Below are positions 43,151 through 46,222 of a stretch of DNA of 46,222 bases, one piece after another. Origin of the DNA: Tidjanibacter sp. Lineage in GTDB: Bacteria > Bacteroidota > Bacteroidia > Bacteroidales > Rikenellaceae. A model generated the notes under the pieces. That model was given only the letters and a program-made list of their open reading frames with translations, was not told where the DNA came from and searched no databases. The position numbers and the translations under genes were made by a program. The first letter of the stretch is position 1. The number at the start of each line of letters is the position of its first letter. The stretch lies in assembly GCA_017390585.1 (NCBI GenBank), contig JAFPBB010000028.1, forward strand, positions 1 through 46,222, read 5' to 3'.

Positions 43151-43267
43151 ATTTGGCACAAAAATCCCAACGCTCTTTGCACTTTGGGGAGTGTTATGCG
43201 CAGGGGATTTCTTGTGCGCCAGATCCGATTGATTCTCTGCGCCACCGTTGCGTTTGTCTAATTTCAT
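43151..43267. other. Noncoding spacer after nqrF
   Basis: The region between the nqrF stop and guaD (43060-43306) has no convincing gene. A 21-codon frame from ATG 43197 has no recognisable ribosome site or homology. Short repeats of TTGCGCC/TGCGCCA and TTGCACC occur but are too brief to define an element. Confidence 0.4.
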
Positions 43268-43307
43268 AAACAAGAGGTTGCCCGTGGTGTTGGGCAACCT
43301 CTTGTTT
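43268..43307. terminator. Strong hairpin at the 3' end of the guanine deaminase gene
   Basis: A 16-bp perfect stem (43268-43283 with 43292-43307) has an 8-base loop and A/T-rich ends. It includes the first base of the guaD stop codon complement. It can end guaD on the minus strand and serve as a second stop for nqr on the plus strand. Confidence 0.8.
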
Positions 43308-43774
43308 TAGTACTCCACCTTGTCCTCCTTGGCCTGCCAGAGGCGGAAAGCCTCGAGGCCCTCGGCTCTCATCAGTGGAAGTGAGGGAATGGTGCGCTCG
43401 GTGGGGGATAGGGGGATCTGGTCGTAGATGAAGGCGTCGTCGAAGCCTATCTCGGCGGCATCGCCGCGGGTGTTGGCGTAGTAGATGCGCTCGATGCCTG
43501 CCCAATAGATGGCACTCAGACACATAGGACAGGGCTCACAGGAGGAGTATATCTCGCATCCACGTAGGTTGAAGTCGCCCACGGAGGCACAAGCAGCTCG
43601 AATGGCGCTCACCTCGGCGTGGGCCGTGGGGTCGTTGAGTAATGTGACGCTGTTGGAACCTGTGGCCACAACCTCGCCGTCGCGCACGATTACAGCACCA
43701 AAAGGACCGCCGCCTCGAGCCACACTCTCCTTGGAGAGTTCGATGGCCATACGCATAAATTTGTTCTCGTTCAT
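43307..43774 (-). CDS. guaD: Guanine deaminase-like nucleoside deaminase
   Basis: A 155-aa zinc-dependent cytidine-deaminase-superfamily enzyme. It has HAEVSAIR (His52 ligand and Glu54 catalytic) and CEPCPMC (Cys82 and Cys85 ligands). The length and the C-terminal KVEY ending resemble Bacillus GuaD, which deaminates guanine to xanthine. A tRNA adenosine deaminase (TadA) is the main alternative and cannot be excluded. It is a single-gene unit divergent from the 95-aa gene. Confidence 0.85.
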   Translation of the reverse strand: MNENKFMRMAIELSKESVARGGGPFGAVIVRDGEVVATGSNSVTLLNDPTAHAEVSAIRAACASVGDFNLRGCEIYSSCEPCPMCLSAIYWAGIERIYYANTRGDAAEIGFDDAFIYDQIPLSPTERTIPSLPLMRAEGLEAFRLWQAKEDKVEY

Positions 43775-43809
43775 AGTCTAAATAAATGGTAAAAAGTCGG
43801 TCTGTGTTA

Positions 43810-43818
43810 ACAAATATA
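43810..43818 (-). promoter_or_regulatory. -7 promoter box of guaD
   Basis: The minus strand reads TATATTTGT, matching TAnnTTTGY, about 35 bp ahead of the guaD ATG. Confidence 0.45.
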
Positions 43819-43873
43819 CGAAAAATTATTGAGATAATTGCATCGGATGAGTACATCGTGTCGAATTTATTGT

Positions 43874-43882
43874 TAACTTTGC
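43874..43882 (+). promoter_or_regulatory. -7 promoter box of the 95-aa gene
   Basis: TAACTTTGC matches TAnnTTTGC exactly, 39 bp ahead of the ATG at 43922. Confidence 0.5.
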
Positions 43883-43921
43883 TTTGTTGAACAAACACAA
43901 ACACCAAATAATGTTTTAATT

Positions 43922-44209
43922 ATGGCAAGCTTAAGAGACATCAAAAAGGAGATTGACTACACCGTAAACGAAGTAGTATATGATTGCTATCTGTCGCTCG
44001 GTTTCCACCCCGAGAAGCAGGATGAGATTATCGCGCTGATGCAGGGCACTGTAGATATGCGTAATAACCTTATGGAGTTGGTGAACAATCCCGCCGAGAA
44101 ACACAATCCCTCGCTTGTTCGCAAACACTATGCCTACATTCGTGCCCAGCTCGTTGAGCGCACCGAGGAGATTTGGGGCAAACTGAGCGAGATTTGCAAA
44201 TTTGAGTAA
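43922..44209 (+). CDS. Small helical protein of unknown function
   Basis: A 95-aa soluble protein, predicted almost wholly helical and charged, without signal peptide, membrane segment or recognised motif. Notable stretches are YTVNEVVYDCYLSLGFHPEK (about 13-32) and an HYAYIRAQLVERTEEIWGKL C-terminal helix (about 69-88). I do not recognise a characterised family, though short conserved Bacteroidetes proteins of this look exist. Its own promoter box (43874-43882) and two terminators downstream make it a genuine single-gene unit. Confidence 0.8.
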   Translation: MASLRDIKKEIDYTVNEVVYDCYLSLGFHPEKQDEIIALMQGTVDMRNNLMELVNNPAEKHNPSLVRKHYAYIRAQLVERTEEIWGKLSEICKFE

Positions 44210-44232
44210 TCGACCTCCTGCACTGATAGAGT

Positions 44233-44259
44233 AGGGCGACACCTCCTTGGTGCCGCCCT
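44233..44259 (+). terminator. Hairpin after the 95-aa gene
   Basis: AGGGCG (44233-44238) with CGCCCT (44254-44259), then CACC (44240-44243) with GGTG (44249-44252), form an interrupted stem with one A.C mismatch. It is followed by TTACTTATTAAT. Confidence 0.6.
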
Positions 44260-44272
44260 TACTTATTAATAA

Positions 44273-44299
44273 AAAAGCCGAGAAGTATTCTCGGCTTTT
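44273..44299. terminator. Bidirectional terminator between the 95-aa gene and the surface protein gene
   Basis: AAAAGCCGAGAA (44273-44284) pairs exactly with TTCTCGGCTTTT (44288-44299) around a 3-base loop. T-runs occur in both directions. It lies 10 bp after the stop of the leftward gene. Confidence 0.85.
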
Positions 44300-44309
44300 C
44301 GTAGTTATT

Positions 44310-46222
44310 CTAAAAATCGTACCCCACAATATCATCAGCGTATTCTTTCCATCCTTCTGCTGTTTTGTATGCCTCTACACTCTCCTTGGGAACATAAATC
44401 TTACGGCCAAGAGCATTGGAGCTAAACATATTGGAACCTCCTGAAGGTGGCGTTGTGGCTTTACAATATATTTTTTTCAGTTTTGAACAACCAGTAAATG
44501 CATTATGGCCAATTGAAGTAACTCCCTCCCCAATTGTTACATTAGATAGGCTTGAACTATAGAATGCGACATAACCTATTGATAAAACGCTATTAGGAAT
44601 GATTACATTCACAATGCTTGTACATCGGCTAAATGCCATATCATTAATGGCGGTGATATTCTCGGGAATGACCACATCAGTTACTAATTCCTCGTTTAGA
44701 TAAAGGTTGCGAGCATAATATAGTGGATTTGATTTATCGGACACAAACTCGATATCACACCAAGTTCCTATATTAGGAATACTAATTTTTTTCAAACCAA
44801 GACAATCCTGGAATGACTCAAACTCAAATTTCTTAAAATTATTGGGAATAGTAATATGCGCAAGATTGTAGCAGCCATCAAATGAATATGTACCTGTTGA
44901 AATACAATTATCTGGTAGTGTAATTTGATACAGTCTCGTACAGTTTTGAAAAGCTTGATCGTCAATTTTAGTTACATTGGTGAAAAATTTCAATTCATTA
45001 AATGTTGATATTTCTTTATTGTCTCGGAAATAATCAAATAGTCTATATGCATTAGCCGCTTCTTCATAAGATAACTTACCATCGAAGTTTGTGTCCCAAT
45101 TAGCAATACAAATTCTTTCAACCTCTTTATCGGCAAATCTAATGTTATAGTTGGCGGTAAGGTTAAGGTAGGGTGAGTGGATGTAGTTGTTGCCGTCGGA
45201 CACCTCGAGGGTGGCGCTGGCGGTTATTTTCTCAACAAAGAAGTTTTCGCCAAGGTTGGTGCCATCTACCTCGATAGAGATAGTTCCATTGGTGGCATCA
45301 GCCTCGAAGGCGGTAATGGGGAGGTTGATGAAGTCCACGGCACGGGTTTGGGTGGCAACAGCCTTTACCGAGAGTGCGGTTTGCCACACCTTCTCCAAGT
45401 CGTTGATTGCGCTCTTGGGCGAGATTTGGAAATCGAGGGTGCCTCGTTTTGTGTGGTAGTCGATGGTTGCCTTGCCGTCATCGTAAGTTGGAATGTAGGT
45501 GATGGACTGGATTTGAGCCAAGAGTTTCTCGGTGATTTCTTGGAGCTCCTCTATATCCACTTGCAATTGGAGCACATCGCTTTTGAGTTGTACAATGTCC
45601 GCCTCGGCAGTTTCCATTCGTGCCTTGCAGTTGGCAATGAGTGCCTCAATAGCGGCGATGTCCGATTTGTCGATGCGCTCGTTGATGGCGGCAATCTCCT
45701 CTGCGAGTTTATCGCTCATCTTGCCTTCGCTCTCGGCAATAGCAGCAGCGATGGCAGCGGTGTATGCCTCGGTGAGTTCCGTCTTCTGCTCGGCAAGTTT
45801 ACCACGCAGTGCTTCAATCTCCTCGGCGTTCTTTGCGATTGCCTCTTCAATCTCCTCAATCTGCTTTCTAATTGCAGTAATATCGGTGGTAATGCTCGAA
45901 GAGAGGGCGTTCACAAGTGCCTCCAAATAGGTTTTCTGCGCTGTAAGTTTGCCATCCATCTCGCTCTGCAAAGCGGTGATTTTTGCCTCGGTACTCACGA
46001 TGGTTGAGTAGGCAGTGAGTTGCTCATTTACCCACTCCTTCATTGAGGTTTCGAGGGTGGAGATAGCACTTTCCAACTTGGCGGTGTACGCCTCGGTGAG
46101 TTCGTTTTTAGCGGTGGCGATTGCCGAGGTATAAGCTTCGGTAACATCCTTTACTGCGTTCTGCAAATCTGCCGAGAGGGTGGCGCAGGCGGTTTCGATG
46201 TCTTTGGCAATCTTCTCATTGA
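44310..46222 (-). CDS. Coiled-coil surface protein with EF-hand-like loop and BspA leucine-rich repeats (5' end outside window)
   Basis: The reading frame is open to the right edge, so the N-terminus (signal or lipobox) is missing; about 636 residues are visible. The first ~230 residues are long charged coiled coils with repeated EAYT(S/A)xI units. An SITYIPTYDDGKATI segment and an Ig-like part follow, of the kind found in Bacteroidales surface lipoproteins. Then comes a canonical EF-hand or dockerin-like loop, DTNFDGKLSYEE. The last ~200 residues are five or six BspA-type leucine-rich repeats (for example AFQNCTRLYQITLPDN). The LRR part is clearly more AT-rich than the coiled-coil part. BspA-type proteins are often adhesins; function here is inferred. 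Confidence 0.88.
   Translation of the reverse strand, partial: NEKIAKDIETACATLSADLQNAVKDVTEAYTSAIATAKNELTEAYTAKLESAISTLETSMKEWVNEQLTAYSTIVSTEAKITALQSEMDGKLTAQKTYLEALVNALSSSITTDITAIRKQIEEIEEAIAKNAEEIEALRGKLAEQKTELTEAYTAAIAAAIAESEGKMSDKLAEEIAAINERIDKSDIAAIEALIANCKARMETAEADIVQLKSDVLQLQVDIEELQEITEKLLAQIQSITYIPTYDDGKATIDYHTKRGTLDFQISPKSAINDLEKVWQTALSVKAVATQTRAVDFINLPITAFEADATNGTISIEVDGTNLGENFFVEKITASATLEVSDGNNYIHSPYLNLTANYNIRFADKEVERICIANWDTNFDGKLSYEEAANAYRLFDYFRDNKEISTFNELKFFTNVTKIDDQAFQNCTRLYQITLPDNCISTGTYSFDGCYNLAHITIPNNFKKFEFESFQDCLGLKKISIPNIGTWCDIEFVSDKSNPLYYARNLYLNEELVTDVVIPENITAINDMAFSRCTSIVNVIIPNSVLSIGYVAFYSSSLSNVTIGEGVTSIGHNAFTGCSKLKKIYCKATTPPSGGSNMFSSNALGRKIYVPKESVEAYKTAEGWKEYADDIVGYDF
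45757..46103 (-). repeat. Near-identical direct repeats encoding EAYT coiled-coil units
   Basis: A 23-bp unit occurs at 45757-45779 and 46081-46103 with one C/T difference, 324 bp (108 codons) apart. A diverged third copy lies near 46126-46150. Each encodes TEAYTA-type residues of the coiled coil. Only the short units match; the spacer does not. Confidence 0.5.

Noticed and set aside
43197-43262. A 21-codon plus-strand frame in the spacer after nqrF
   Set aside because: No ribosome site, no homology that I recognise, and it lies between two terminator hairpins.
1-46222. CRISPR array, prophage, transposon or defence genes
   Set aside because: No regularly spaced repeats, integrase, transposase or known defence-domain genes are visible; almost every gene is a housekeeping or envelope function.

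Overview
The window looks like chromosomal DNA of a strictly anaerobic or microaerophilic Bacteroidales bacterium. The evidence is: at least twelve perfect matches to the Bacteroidetes -7 promoter box TAnnTTTG(C/T) in front of genes; sparse Shine-Dalgarno sequences; a DUF3109 protein; a Bacteroidetes-type serC-serA-DUF1015 operon; RNF plus NQR in one genome; and a coiled-coil/BspA-type surface protein of a kind common in gut Bacteroidales. Rikenellaceae/Alistipes is a reasonable guess, not a demonstrated assignment. No CRISPR array, prophage, transposase or complete rRNA/tRNA gene is visible. The genome is dense, with no gene-free stretch above 300 bp.

Layout. 1-19: 5' end of a tRNA gene running off the left edge, divergent from nadE. 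219-7705 (+): nadE, then rseC and the complete RNF operon rnfBCDGEA. RnfG carries two FMN-binding domains. 7789-8607 (-): ZIP metal transporter. 8708-11043 (+): hpt, a DivIC/FtsB-like division protein and a polysaccharide flippase. 11181-17284 (-): serC, serA, DUF1015, then a four-subunit 2-oxoacid:ferredoxin oxidoreductase (delta, alpha, beta, gamma). 17458-22287 (+): yicC, gmk, nadD with a C-terminal tail, ddl, DUF3109 and a LysM/M23 peptidase. 22358-23017 (-): YggS. 23108-26154 (+): C69 dipeptidase and lipoamide dehydrogenase. 26237-31353 (-): mtaB, a HAMP membrane protein, trkH and a SPOR-like secreted protein. 31453-34728 (+): a zinc/manganese ABC permease, an LptF/G permease and fmt. 34753-37083 (-): TatD, TcdA and a 2-hydroxyacid dehydrogenase. 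37264-43059 (+): nqrABCDEF. 43307-44209: a guanine-deaminase-like enzyme (-) and an unknown 95-aa protein (+). 44310-46222 (-): a coiled-coil/EF-hand/leucine-rich-repeat protein truncated by the window edge.

How it fits together. The window is rich in low-potential electron and NAD chemistry. The 2-oxoacid oxidoreductase makes reduced ferredoxin. RNF passes ferredoxin electrons to NAD+ while pumping ions. NQR oxidises NADH with quinone and pumps Na+. NadD and NadE make the NAD pool. TrkH would draw on the resulting cation gradient. Convergent gene pairs are separated by strong palindromic hairpins that can terminate both strands. The observations most worth a second look are the tandem FMN domains in RnfG, a 12-bp inverted repeat with a terminator-like layout ahead of serA, a SerA that lacks the usual catalytic His, the NadD-TPR-like fusion, the kinase-less HAMP protein in the trkH operon, and an abrupt composition change inside the last gene. 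I did not find a clearly new defence or mobile system here.
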